Part shown: piece by piece, positions 40,899-49,594 of the stretch
Position numbering within the stretch: the stretch's first letter is position 1
How the letters are laid out: the number at the start of each line of letters is the position of its first letter
Assembly: GCA_964552675.1 (NCBI GenBank)
Contig: CAZKHJ010000003.1
Span: forward strand, 62,001 to 126,000
DNA from: Sulfurimicrobium sp964552675
GTDB lineage: Bacteria; Pseudomonadota; Gammaproteobacteria; Burkholderiales; Sulfuricellaceae
DNA length: 64,000 nucleotides
Direction: 5' to 3'
Notes under the pieces: model-generated
Told to the model about the DNA's origin: nothing
Seen by the model: only the letters and a program-made list of their open reading frames with translations
The model's database searches: none
Translations under genes and position numbers: made by a program

Positions 40899-42146
40899 AT
40901 GTATCAGCATATCAAAGTGCCCGCTACTGGCGAAAAAATTCGGGTCAATAGCGATTTTTCCCTGAACGTCCCGGATTGCCCCATCGTGCCCTATATCGAA
41001 GGCGATGGCACCGGCGTGGATATCAGTCCGGTCATGATCAAGGTGGTGGATGCGGCGGTGGACAAAGCCTATGGCGGCAAGCGCAAGATCGCCTGGATGG
41101 AGGTGTATGCCGGCGAGAAGGCCACCAGAATCTATGACGCGGACACCTGGCTGCCGGAAGAAACGGTGGCGGCAGTGCGCGAGTATGTGGTATCCATCAA
41201 GGGGCCGTTGACCACACCGGTTTCGGGTGGCATCCGTTCGCTCAACGTGGCTTTGCGCCAGATGCTCGATCTGTATGTCTGCCTGCGCCCGGTGCGTTAC
41301 TTTGAGGGCGTGCCCAGCCCGGTCAAGCATCCGGAGCGGGTGGATATGGTGATCTTCCGCGAGAACACCGAGGATATCTATGCCGGGGTAGAGTGGGAAG
41401 CAGGTTCGGCTGAAGTAAAAAAAGTCATCGAATTTCTGCAAAAGGAAATGGGCGTAAAGAAAATCCGTTTCCCGGAGTCTTCCTCTATCGGCGTCAAGCC
41501 GGTTTCCATCGAGGGCAGCGAGCGCCTGATCCGCAAGGCGATCCAGTATGCCATCGACAACAACCGCAAATCGGTGACCTTGGTGCACAAGGGCAATATC
41601 ATGAAGTTTACCGAGGGCGGCTTCAAGAAATGGGGCTATGAGCTGGCAGCGCGCGAATTTGGCGCGGAACTGCTCGACGGCGGCCCATGGATGAAACTGA
41701 GTGATAAATTTGGGGGCATCGTGATCAAGGACGTGATTGCGGATGCCTTCCTGCAGCAGATCCTGCTGCGCCCGGAAGATTATGACGTGATCGCTACCCT
41801 CAACCTGAATGGCGATTACATTTCCGACGCGCTGGCGGCGGAAGTGGGTGGCATCGGCATTGCGCCGGGGGCAAACCTGTCCGATTCGATCGCCATGTTC
41901 GAGGCCACGCATGGCACGGCGCCGAAGTATGCCGGCAAGGATTACGTCAATCCCGGCTCGATCATCCTGTCAGCCGAAATGATGCTGCGCCACATGGGCT
42001 GGACCGAGGCGGCAGACCTGATCATCAAGGGGATGGATGGTGCGATTGGAGGCAAGAAAGTGACCTATGATTTTGCCCGCCTGATGGACGGCGCAACGCA
42101 GGTTTCCTGCTCCGCTTTTGGTGAGGCGATGATCCAGAATATGTAA
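40899..42146 (+). CDS. icd: Isocitrate dehydrogenase, NADP-dependent
   Basis: A 415-residue TCA enzyme oxidising isocitrate to 2-oxoglutarate. The family opening MYQHIKVPATGEKI and substrate loop ENTEDIYAG are clear, as is the phosphorylatable Ser region GGIRSLNVALRQ. NADP preference is visible: Lys-Tyr in HGTAPKYAGKDYVNPGS and Tyr/Arg in VTYDFARLMDG match the E. coli determinants. ATG 40899 follows GGAG. A GC hairpin (42167-42184) downstream lacks a T-run on this strand. Confidence 0.97.
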   Translation: MYQHIKVPATGEKIRVNSDFSLNVPDCPIVPYIEGDGTGVDISPVMIKVVDAAVDKAYGGKRKIAWMEVYAGEKATRIYDADTWLPEETVAAVREYVVSIKGPLTTPVSGGIRSLNVALRQMLDLYVCLRPVRYFEGVPSPVKHPERVDMVIFRENTEDIYAGVEWEAGSAEVKKVIEFLQKEMGVKKIRFPESSSIGVKPVSIEGSERLIRKAIQYAIDNNRKSVTLVHKGNIMKFTEGGFKKWGYELAAREFGAELLDGGPWMKLSDKFGGIVIKDVIADAFLQQILLRPEDYDVIATLNLNGDYISDALAAEVGGIGIAPGANLSDSIAMFEATHGTAPKYAGKDYVNPGSIILSAEMMLRHMGWTEAADLIIKGMDGAIGGKKVTYDFARLMDGATQVSCSAFGEAMIQNM

Positions 42147-42186
42147 ACAGGCCGTTTGTGCCCGCCGCCCCCGAAGCAGGGGGCGT

Positions 42187-42217
42187 AAAAAAGCCCGTGG
42201 TGAAAACCACGGGCTTT
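42187..42217 (-). terminator. Terminator of the cold-shock gene
   Basis: On the minus strand GCCCGTGGT and ACCACGGGC pair around a 4-base loop and are followed by six Ts. It is 19 bases past the cold-shock gene stop and may also slow readthrough from icd, whose own GC hairpin (42167-42184) abuts it. Confidence 0.85.
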
Positions 42218-42235
42218 GATCATTCTGAAGCTGTA

Positions 42236-42439
42236 TTAGGCAGCTTGAATGTTAGAGGCTTGCTTGCCCTTAGGACCTTGGGTCACTTCGAATTGGACCT
42301 TTTGGCCTTCTTTCAGGGTCTTGAAACCACCCATCTGAATGGCGGAGAAGTGCGCGAACAGATCTTCGCTGCCATCATCGGGGGTAATGAAGCCAAAACC
42401 TTTAGCGTCGTTAAACCATTTTACGGTACCAGTTGCCAT
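42236..42439 (-). CDS. Cold-shock protein (CspA family)
   Basis: A 67-residue single cold-shock domain, an RNA/ssDNA-binding beta barrel acting as RNA chaperone. RNP1 (KGFGFITP) and RNP2 (DLFAHFSAI) are intact. AAGGAAG precedes the ATG. The predicted promoter at 42553-42581 leaves a leader of about 105 bases, in keeping with csp mRNAs whose leaders control cold expression. Whether this one is cold-induced cannot be told. Confidence 0.96.
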   Translation of the reverse strand: MATGTVKWFNDAKGFGFITPDDGSEDLFAHFSAIQMGGFKTLKEGQKVQFEVTQGPKGKQASNIQAA

Positions 42440-42552
42440 TTACATACTTCCTTAAAAAATTACGGGCTCAAACCCAATGAATATGTTTGAAATTCAAGAC
42501 CGCAAACGGCCAAACCGGTACTGCAGAAAACTTGAAGCCAAACACAGCCGTC

Positions 42553-42581
42553 TTTTTACGTCCAATATGACAGCAAGTCAA
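42553..42581 (-). promoter_or_regulatory. Sigma-70 promoter of the cold-shock gene
   Basis: TTGACT (42581-42576) and TAAAAA (42558-42553) on the minus strand, 17 bases apart. Transcription would start near 42546 and give a leader of roughly 105 bases before the ATG at 42439. Confidence 0.5.
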
Positions 42582-42619
42582 GCTTTATTCGACGGCGCGG
42601 CAAATATAAATATGGGCCC

Positions 42620-42647
42620 TTGAAAAATTCCCTATTAGCGTCACAAT
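42620..42647 (+). promoter_or_regulatory. Candidate promoter for clpS-clpA
   Basis: TTGAAA (42620-42625) and CACAAT (42642-42647), spaced 16 bases, 28 bases before the clpS ATG. Moderate match, by eye. Confidence 0.4.
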
Positions 42648-42674
42648 TAGTAGCATTAACAGGGCGTGACGAGT

Positions 42675-42983
42675 ATGCCGGGCAAGTTTCGTGAAAGTAC
42701 AGTGTTGGAGGGGCAGCGCAGCAAGCTGAAGCCGCCTTCCTTGTTCAAGGTGATTCTGCTGAACGATGATTACACACCGATGGAGTTCGTGGTGATTGTG
42801 CTCCAGCGCTATTTTGCCAAAAGCCGCGAACAGGCAACGCAAATCATGCTCAAAGTACATAATGAGGGACGTGGCCTGTGCGGGGTTTATCCCAAGGATA
42901 TCGCGGCAACCAAGGTGGAACAGGTGTTGGCGTTTGCCAACGAGCATCAGCATCCGCTGAAATGCGTGATGGAGGAAACGTGA
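42675..42983 (+). CDS. clpS: ATP-dependent Clp protease adaptor ClpS
   Basis: A 102-residue adaptor that delivers N-degron proteins to ClpAP. The core motif FKVILLNDDYTPMEFVV and the ligand pocket and ClpA-binding residues (YFAKSREQATQIMLKVHNEG) are present. I chose ATG 42675 over GTG 42666; AGGGCG lies upstream. Two bases separate it from clpA, the usual pair. Confidence 0.96.
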   Translation: MPGKFRESTVLEGQRSKLKPPSLFKVILLNDDYTPMEFVVIVLQRYFAKSREQATQIMLKVHNEGRGLCGVYPKDIAATKVEQVLAFANEHQHPLKCVMEET

Positions 42984-42984
42984 A

Positions 42985-45240
42985 ATGATAGCCCAGGAAT
43001 TGGAAGTTTCTTTGCATATGGCATTTATCGAGGCGCGTCAGAAGCGCCACGAGTTCATTTCCGTGGAGCATCTGCTGCTGGCCATGCTCGATAATCCCAC
43101 TGCAGCCCAGGTGCTGCGCGCCTGCGCGGCCAATATTGACGAGTTGCGCAAGCAGCTGTCCGATTTTGTCACCGAGCATACCCCTACCGTGGCGGGGGCC
43201 GAAGAGGTGGACACGCAGCCCACGCTGGGTTTTCAGCGCGTGATCCAGCGCGCCATCCTGCATGTGCAGTCCTCGGGCAAGAAGGAAGTGTCCGGCGCCA
43301 ATGTACTGGTGGCGCTGTTCGGGGAAAAGGATTCCCATGCGGTGTATTTCCTGCAGCAACAGGGTGTGGGCCGTCTCGACGTGGTCAATTACATCTCCCA
43401 TGGCATCAGCAAGGTGCAGGAAGGCAATGCGCCGCGCCAGGAGCAGGAACAGGAGAGCGAGCAGGAGCAGGCGCCGGCTTCCGCACTCGACAGCTTCACC
43501 CAGAATCTCAATGCGCAGGCGCTGGCAGGCAAGATCGACCCGCTTATCGGGCGCGACCTGGAACTGGAGCGGGTGGTGCAGACGCTGTGCCGCCGGCGCA
43601 AGAACAACCCTCTGCTGGTGGGCGAGGCGGGGGTGGGCAAGACCGCCATTGCCGAAGGACTGGCACGGCGCATCGTGGAAGGCGAAGTGCCGGAAGTGCT
43701 GGCAAAAAGCACCGTGTATGCCCTCGATATGGGCGCGCTGCTGGCGGGCACCAAATATCGCGGCGATTTCGAGCAGCGCCTCAAGGCGGTGCTGAAGCAG
43801 TTGACCGATGATGCCCACGCGATTCTGTTCATCGACGAAATTCATACCCTGATTGGCGCCGGTGCCGCCTCGGGCGGCACCCTGGACGCCTCCAACCTGC
43901 TCAAGCCGGCCTTGAGCTCGGGTCAGCTGAAATGTATCGGCGCCACGACCTACAACGAATACCGCGGAATTTTCGAGAAGGATCATGCCCTGTCACGGCG
44001 CTTCCAGAAAATCGATGTGCCCGAACCCTCGGTGGAGGAGACGGTGGAAATCCTGCGTGGCCTGAAATCGCGCTTCGAGGCGCATCACGGCGTAAAATAC
44101 ACGGCAGCGGCACTGACCACGGCGGCGGAACTGTCGGCGCGCTATATCAACGACCGCCATCTGCCCGACAAGGCCATCGACGTGATCGACGAGGCGGGCG
44201 CGGCGCAGCGCGTGCTGCCCAAGTCGAAGCAGAAAAAAACCATTTCCATCAAGGAGATCGAGGATATCATCGCCAAGATCGCGCGCATCCCGCCGAAAAA
44301 TGTTTCCAGCGATGACCGCTCGACGCTGAAAACCCTGGAGCGTGATCTCAAATCGGTGGTGTTCGGACAGGACAAGGCGATCGAGGCGCTGGCGGCAGCT
44401 ATCAAGATGGCGCGCAGCGGCCTGGGCAGTCCGAACAAGCCGATCGGCTCTTTCCTGTTTTCCGGACCGACCGGCGTGGGCAAGACCGAAGTGGCGCGCC
44501 AGCTGTCCTATGTGATGGGCATCGAACTGATCCGCTTCGACATGTCGGAGTATATGGAGCGCCATGCCGTGTCGCGCCTGATCGGGGCGCCGCCGGGCTA
44601 TGTCGGCTTCGAGCAGGGCGGCCTGATGACCGAACAGATCACCAAGCATCCTTACTGTGTATTGCTGCTGGACGAGATCGAGAAGGCGCACCCGGATATT
44701 TTCAATATCCTGCTGCAGGTGATGGATCATGGCACGCTTACCGACAACAACGGACGCAAAGCCGATTTCCGCAATGTGATCATCATCATGACCACCAACG
44801 CGGGCGCCGAAAACCTGAACAAGAGCAGTATCGGATTTGCCCAGAGCCAGAAAGCCGGCGACGAGATGGCAGAAATCAAGCGGATGTTCACCCCCGAGTT
44901 CCGCAACCGGCTGGATGCCACCATTTCCTTCGGGGCGCTGAACCAGGAAGTCATCCTGCGCGTGGTGGAGAAATTCCTCATGCAGCTGGAAGAGCAACTG
45001 CATGAGAAGAAAGTCGAGGCGACCTTCACCGATGCGCTCAAGGCTTACCTTGCCAAACATGGCTTCGACCCGCTCATGGGCGCCCGCCCCATGGCGCGCC
45101 TGATCCAGGACACCATCCGGCGCGCACTGGCGGACGAGCTGCTGTTCGGGCGTCTGGCCAATGGCGGGCATGTCACCGTGGACATGGATGGAGAAGCAGT
45201 GCGCCTGGATTTTGCGGAAGAGCCAGAACAAATCGTTTAA
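42985..45240 (+). CDS. clpA: ATP-dependent Clp protease ATP-binding subunit ClpA
   Basis: A 751-residue hexameric unfoldase feeding ClpP. It has the N-terminal Clp-N repeat domain (MIAQELEVSLHMAFIEAR), AAA1 with Walker A GEAGVGKT (~213), and AAA2 with Walker A GPTGVGKT (~494). The Glu/Gln-rich linker near residues 150-170 is longer and more repetitive than in E. coli. The ClpP-binding IGL-type loop is not certain by eye. It follows clpS directly and is not accompanied by clpP here. Confidence 0.97.
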   Translation: MIAQELEVSLHMAFIEARQKRHEFISVEHLLLAMLDNPTAAQVLRACAANIDELRKQLSDFVTEHTPTVAGAEEVDTQPTLGFQRVIQRAILHVQSSGKKEVSGANVLVALFGEKDSHAVYFLQQQGVGRLDVVNYISHGISKVQEGNAPRQEQEQESEQEQAPASALDSFTQNLNAQALAGKIDPLIGRDLELERVVQTLCRRRKNNPLLVGEAGVGKTAIAEGLARRIVEGEVPEVLAKSTVYALDMGALLAGTKYRGDFEQRLKAVLKQLTDDAHAILFIDEIHTLIGAGAASGGTLDASNLLKPALSSGQLKCIGATTYNEYRGIFEKDHALSRRFQKIDVPEPSVEETVEILRGLKSRFEAHHGVKYTAAALTTAAELSARYINDRHLPDKAIDVIDEAGAAQRVLPKSKQKKTISIKEIEDIIAKIARIPPKNVSSDDRSTLKTLERDLKSVVFGQDKAIEALAAAIKMARSGLGSPNKPIGSFLFSGPTGVGKTEVARQLSYVMGIELIRFDMSEYMERHAVSRLIGAPPGYVGFEQGGLMTEQITKHPYCVLLLDEIEKAHPDIFNILLQVMDHGTLTDNNGRKADFRNVIIIMTTNAGAENLNKSSIGFAQSQKAGDEMAEIKRMFTPEFRNRLDATISFGALNQEVILRVVEKFLMQLEEQLHEKKVEATFTDALKAYLAKHGFDPLMGARPMARLIQDTIRRALADELLFGRLANGGHVTVDMDGEAVRLDFAEEPEQIV

Positions 45241-45255
45241 GCCTTTGCGTCGATC

Positions 45256-46401
45256 ATGACCCACGGCCGGAAGTGGGATATTTTCTGCGCCGTGGTGGAT
45301 AACTACGGCGATATCGGCGTGTGCTGGCGCCTGGCGCGCCAGCTTGCCACCGAGCATGGCTTGCCGGTGCGCCTGTGGGTGGATGACCTCACCAGTCTGC
45401 AAAAAATCTGTCCTGAAATCGACTCGTCTCTTGCCATACAGTTCGCCCATGGAGTCGAGGTATGGCAATGGGGTATGCCCTTTGTTTTCGACTGCCCTGC
45501 CGGGGTGGTGATTGAGGCCTTTGGCTGCGAGCTGCCCGCTTCCTATGTCGCCGCCATGGCTGCCCTTCCCGACAAGCCGGTATGGATCAATCTGGAATAT
45601 CTCAGCGCGGAAAAGTGGGTCGAGGGCTGCCATGGCCTGCCTTCCCCGCATCCGCGTCTGCCCTTGACCAAGTATTTCTTTTTCCCGGGTTTTTCATCTG
45701 CCACCGGCGGATTGCTGGCGGAACACGGATTGCTTGAGCGTCGCCGCAAATTCCGCGCCGGCCCGGAGCAACGCAACCTGTTCTGGCGGTCAATCGGCTT
45801 GACCGGGCCGCAGGCCGGGGAGTGCCGGGTATCGCTGTTCGGTTATGAGAATACGGCCTTGCCCGGCCTGCTTCAGGCCTGGTCGGAGAGTGCCTTCCCG
45901 GTCTGTTGCCTGGTGCCGGAAGGGCCTTTGGCGAAGGGGACAGCAGCCTGGTTCGGACTGCACGACATGAGACCGGGCGCATCTGTTCGACGCGGCAGTC
46001 TCAGTGTGCATGTGCTGCCGTTTGTGGCGCAGGAGCACTACGACGAGCTGTTGTGGGCGTGCGATTGCAATTTCGTGCGCGGCGAGGATTCTTTCGTGCG
46101 TGCCCAATGGGCGGCACTACCCTTTGTGTGGCACATCTATCCCCAGCAGGAAGACGCGCACTGGGTGAAGCTGCGGGCGTTTCTCGACCGTTATTGTGCC
46201 GGCCTGCCGGCGGAGGCGGCGCTTGCGCTGCGCAATTTCTGGGAGGCCTGGAACCGGGGCGAGGGCGCGGGAGTGGCGTGGGCGGATTTCTGGCAGCAGC
46301 GCGAGGCGCTGGAACAGCATGCGCGTGCCTGGGCGGATGAGAGGGTGGAGCAGGGTGATCTGGCGGCAAATCTGGTGCAATTTTGCCAAAAAAATATATA
46401 A
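45256..46401 (+). CDS. earP: EF-P arginine rhamnosyltransferase EarP
   Basis: A 381-residue GT-B glycosyltransferase (formerly DUF2331) that transfers rhamnose from dTDP-rhamnose to Arg32 of elongation factor P. The N-terminal motif VVDNYGDIGVCWRLARQL places the two key aspartates at 15 and 19. The C-terminal nucleotide-sugar motif (CDCNFVRGEDSFVRAQWA) contains the catalytic Glu context. Adjacent efp carries Arg32, so the pair is functionally consistent. The -10 of the efp promoter overlaps the earP stop. Confidence 0.95.
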   Translation: MTHGRKWDIFCAVVDNYGDIGVCWRLARQLATEHGLPVRLWVDDLTSLQKICPEIDSSLAIQFAHGVEVWQWGMPFVFDCPAGVVIEAFGCELPASYVAAMAALPDKPVWINLEYLSAEKWVEGCHGLPSPHPRLPLTKYFFFPGFSSATGGLLAEHGLLERRRKFRAGPEQRNLFWRSIGLTGPQAGECRVSLFGYENTALPGLLQAWSESAFPVCCLVPEGPLAKGTAAWFGLHDMRPGASVRRGSLSVHVLPFVAQEHYDELLWACDCNFVRGEDSFVRAQWAALPFVWHIYPQQEDAHWVKLRAFLDRYCAGLPAEAALALRNFWEAWNRGEGAGVAWADFWQQREALEQHARAWADERVEQGDLAANLVQFCQKNI

Positions 46402-46402
46402 T
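46397..46402 (+). promoter_or_regulatory. Likely -10 element of efp
   Basis: A perfect TATAAT overlaps the earP stop codon, 48 bases before the efp ATG. The -35 region (GGTGCA or TGGTGC) is weak. It would let efp be made more abundantly than its modifier. Confidence 0.45.
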
Positions 46403-46449
46403 GTCCGATTTTTCCGCATCGTCATCTATTCAAGTAGGGCAAGAGCATT

Positions 46450-47010
46450 ATGAAAACCGCACAGGAACTCCGCGCAGGCAACGTCTTCATGATCGGCAGC
46501 GACCCCATGGTCGTGCTGAAGGCTGAATTCAGCAAATCGGGCCGCAATGCGTCCGTGGTCAAGATGAAATACAAGAATCTGCTGTCCGGTTCTCCTGGCG
46601 AGAGCGTGTTTCGTGCAGACGACAAGTTCGAAACCGTGACCCTGGAACGCAAGGAAGTGACTTATTCCTATTTTGCCGACCCGATGTATGTCTTCATGGA
46701 TGGTGAATACAACCAGTATGAAGTGGAAGGCGAGAATATGGGCGATGCGCTGAATTACATCGAGGATGCGATGCCCTGCGAGGTGGTGTTCTACAACGGC
46801 AAGGCGATTTCGATCGAACTGCCGACCACCGTGGTGCGCGAGGTGATCTACACCGAGCCCGCCGTGCGCGGCGATACTTCCGGCAAGGTGATGAAGCCGG
46901 CCAAGATCAACACTGGTTTCGAGCTGCCGGTGGCGGCTTTTGTCGAAATCGGCGACAAGATCGAGATTGATACCCGCACTGGCGAGTACAAGAAGCGCAT
47001 TGCCGCCTGA
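46450..47010 (+). CDS. efp: Elongation factor P
   Basis: A 186-residue translation factor that rescues ribosomes stalled at polyproline. It has three beta-barrel domains (KOW-like N-terminal, then two OB domains). The tip loop reads SKSGRNAS with Arg at position 32 instead of the Lys used by EpmA-type organisms, so it belongs to the rhamnosylated class served by EarP. A terminator follows 18 bases after the stop. Confidence 0.98.
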   Translation: MKTAQELRAGNVFMIGSDPMVVLKAEFSKSGRNASVVKMKYKNLLSGSPGESVFRADDKFETVTLERKEVTYSYFADPMYVFMDGEYNQYEVEGENMGDALNYIEDAMPCEVVFYNGKAISIELPTTVVREVIYTEPAVRGDTSGKVMKPAKINTGFELPVAAFVEIGDKIEIDTRTGEYKKRIAA

Positions 47011-47027
47011 TCTTGTCAGCAATGCGT

Positions 47028-47055
47028 AAAAAGAGGCGCCACGGCGCCTTTTTTT
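47028..47055. terminator. Terminator between efp and the kinase gene
   Basis: AGGCGCC and GGCGCCT pair around a 2-base centre, followed by six Ts, with an A-rich left flank. It works best rightward for efp and may also serve the convergent kinase gene. The same core hairpin recurs after fliW at 51451-51474. Confidence 0.85.
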
Positions 47056-49474
47056 ACGTCTGTGTCTTGATTGCCAGCACCGCCTGGTTGCGCAGCACGC
47101 GCAGCAGTCCCAGTTCCTGTTCGGGCAGCTTGATGTCTCCAGCCTTGGGCCTGTCGGCGTAAATCAGCGCGATCGGATTGTTCTTGATGACGATGGGGAA
47201 CAGCACGAAAGTGTTGGCCTTGACGGTTTTGCGGTACCACTCCGGAATACGCGCCTGGATTTTGGGATCGTCGATATCCTCGATGATGATATCGACGTTG
47301 TTTTTCAGGCTGACGTGGAACACGTCGGGCGCAAAAGCCATGGGAAACCTGAAGGTCTTGACTACATCATTCGCGTCTGGACCAAACCCGGAACGCGCCA
47401 CCATCATGTTCTGGCGCGCATCCTTCAGGCAAAGCAGCACGCGCGTGAAGCCGATGCTGGTGTACATGGTTTCCAGAATCATGCGCATGATGTCGTTGAG
47501 CGAGCGGCCTTCCACCAGCGAGTTGCTGATGTCCTGGATGCCCTGGGTGAGAATGCCTTGGGCGTTTTGATGCAGTCCTCCCGCAGGGAGTTCGATCATG
47601 CTGGTCTGGTTGTCTTCTGCATTTTCATTTTTCTCGCCCAGAATCGCGCTGGTCATGCCGCTGGCCGTAGCCATGGTTTTTGCCGCCGGGTCGGAGACCG
47701 TGCTGCCCTTGATCAGCTGTTTCCCCAGCTTGCTCTGGCGCAGGTCAAGCTGCAGCGTGCTGACGAATTTGGCAAAATCGAGCGCGGCGCTTTCGGCCGT
47801 GGCGAGAATGGTTCTTTCGTTGATGTTCAGCGATGAGCCGAAGCGCTGCGTCAGCTTGATCAGCTGGCGCGATTTTTCCTGTTTTTCTTCCTGGGTGGCC
47901 ATGCGGCAGATATCGGAAGCAAATGCCGCGAGCACATTCAGCTGCTCGAAATCAGTGACTGGTTTCTTGACCTTGTCCGCTGGCAGGCTGCGCATGCTGT
48001 GGCTAATCTGCTCGGGGAAATTCCACGCCTTGGAAACGCCGGTGCCGATGTCGTGGTAGGACATGCCCAGCACCGAGATGGAGGCGTTTTCCTCGCTCAT
48101 GTTTTTTTGCTGCATCACCCGGTCGGTTTCTTCCACCTCTTCCATCAGGTAGAACATGCACAACATCTTGCCCAGATTGTGGAACAGGGCGCAGATGAAT
48201 CCTTCCTCGCCGTTGCGCACGCCGATCTTGCTGGCCAGCCCCTTGGCAATGATGCCGCTGTATAGCGAGCGCACGAATTCGTCCTTGAGCTGTGCCGCAT
48301 GGCCCTTGTCCTGCAGGCTGTCGAACAGCATCAGGGTGAGCGCCAGATTGCGCACTGCATCGAATCCCAGAATAACCACCGCGCGCGACACCGTGCTGAT
48401 GGTGCCGCCGCCAAACTGGTTGTAATAGGCGGCATTGACCACTTTCAGCAGCTTGCTGGTGAGGGCGACGTCCTTGAGGATGGCATTGGAGAGCTGGGTG
48501 ACGCTTTCCGAGTCGGAGGAGGCAATGCGGTTGATGGCGCTGATGGATTCCGACAGCGCGGGAAAGTCACTCTTGTGACGCATGCGGCGCAGCAGGAAAT
48601 CCAGCGTGCCCTGATTGCTGCTGGCAGTGACGGCACTGCTTTCCGGATTGAGATAGGCCTGCAGTGCGGCTTTCATTTCCTGGGCCGAGCCGTAGCGGTC
48701 CATTGGCTCTTTGGCCAGCGCCTTGAGCACGATGTCGTCGAGCTTTTCATCCACCTGGCTGTTGCGCGCCGAGGGGGCCGGGATGGGTTCCGTCACGATC
48801 AGGCGCAGGGTATCGCGCGGGTCGCTGCCCTGCACGGCGGGCTTGCCGGTGAGCATCTGGTGCAGGATCATGCCGGAAGCAAATACATCCAGCCTGGGGC
48901 CGATTTCCATGTCCGTGATGTATTCCGGCGCCATGTAGCCGGGCGTGCCGAACAGCATCAGTTCCTTTGCCGCGCCAGCCTGCTCGGAAATGCGCGTGGC
49001 AATGCCGAAATCCATCACGCGCGGCGTGCCCTCGGTGTTGAGCAGAATATTGGATGGCTTGAGATCGCGATGGATGATGTTGTTCTGATGGGCATAGGCG
49101 ACCGCGTCGAGGATCTGGATGATCATCTCCACGGCGCGCTGCGGGGGCAGGGCGCCTTCCTGCTTGATCAGGTGGGAGAGGTCGCTGCCCTGAACATACT
49201 CGAATACCAGATAGGGGTTGCCCTGGTGTTCGCCGGCCTCGAAAATCGGCACGATATGGGGATGCTGCAGCTTGCTGACAGTGCGCGCCTCGTCGATCAG
49301 CGCCTGTGTGCGTTTAAGGTGATCCTCGCCACCGGCGAGGTGCACGGTCTTGATGGCTACCTCGCGCTGCAGGTGCGTATCCTCGGCAAGATAAACCACG
49401 CTCTGGGCACCTTCGCCGAGGATGCGCAGCACCTTGAATCGACCGATAGTGCTTGGGCTTGCGCTTTTGTTCAT
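47054..49474 (-). CDS. Ser/Thr protein kinase fused to HDOD and GAF domains
   Basis: An 806-residue signalling protein. Residues ~12-275 are a Hanks-type kinase with G-loop GEGAQSVVYLA (20-30), Lys42, HRDLKPSN with Asp137, DFG at 155-157 and MAPE. Residues ~295-510 are an HDOD domain (KDVALTSKLLKVVNAAYYNQ, AVVILGFDAVRNLALTLML), a metal-free HD relative used in signalling. After a linker, ~640-800 is a GAF-like sensor domain (GRSLNDIMRMILETMYTSIGF). The kinase looks active. No membrane segment is present, so it is cytoplasmic. Substrate and ligand unknown; HDOD-containing kinases are known in Betaproteobacteria but poorly studied. Confidence 0.9.
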   Translation of the reverse strand: MNKSASPSTIGRFKVLRILGEGAQSVVYLAEDTHLQREVAIKTVHLAGGEDHLKRTQALIDEARTVSKLQHPHIVPIFEAGEHQGNPYLVFEYVQGSDLSHLIKQEGALPPQRAVEMIIQILDAVAYAHQNNIIHRDLKPSNILLNTEGTPRVMDFGIATRISEQAGAAKELMLFGTPGYMAPEYITDMEIGPRLDVFASGMILHQMLTGKPAVQGSDPRDTLRLIVTEPIPAPSARNSQVDEKLDDIVLKALAKEPMDRYGSAQEMKAALQAYLNPESSAVTASSNQGTLDFLLRRMRHKSDFPALSESISAINRIASSDSESVTQLSNAILKDVALTSKLLKVVNAAYYNQFGGGTISTVSRAVVILGFDAVRNLALTLMLFDSLQDKGHAAQLKDEFVRSLYSGIIAKGLASKIGVRNGEEGFICALFHNLGKMLCMFYLMEEVEETDRVMQQKNMSEENASISVLGMSYHDIGTGVSKAWNFPEQISHSMRSLPADKVKKPVTDFEQLNVLAAFASDICRMATQEEKQEKSRQLIKLTQRFGSSLNINERTILATAESAALDFAKFVSTLQLDLRQSKLGKQLIKGSTVSDPAAKTMATASGMTSAILGEKNENAEDNQTSMIELPAGGLHQNAQGILTQGIQDISNSLVEGRSLNDIMRMILETMYTSIGFTRVLLCLKDARQNMMVARSGFGPDANDVVKTFRFPMAFAPDVFHVSLKNNVDIIIEDIDDPKIQARIPEWYRKTVKANTFVLFPIVIKNNPIALIYADRPKAGDIKLPEQELGLLRVLRNQAVLAIKTQT

Positions 49475-49536
49475 GTTTCAGATAGATGTGAATTTATGGC
49501 GACCGCCCCGAGTGTAACTCAAATCCGGGGCGTTTT

Positions 49537-49566
49537 TTCATCAAAATCCGGGTGGCGGAGTATAAT
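49537..49566 (+). promoter_or_regulatory. Candidate promoter of hemN
   Basis: TTCATC (49537-49542) and a perfect TATAAT (49561-49566), 18 bases apart, 28 bases before the hemN ATG. No clear FNR box was seen. Confidence 0.45.
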
Positions 49567-49594
49567 CTCCCGACCTCATCTGGCGCCTCTATTC

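Noticed and set aside
40872..41912. Long N-terminal extension of the pseudouridine synthase frame across icd
   Set aside because: The family start is at 40871 and the extension is antisense to icd.
42167..42184. GC hairpin after icd as a terminator
   Set aside because: It is followed by TAAAAAA, not Ts, on the plus strand; kept only as a note with the cold-shock terminator.
48299..49594. Upstream extension of the hemN frame
   Set aside because: It runs antisense to the kinase gene; HemN homologues start at 49595.
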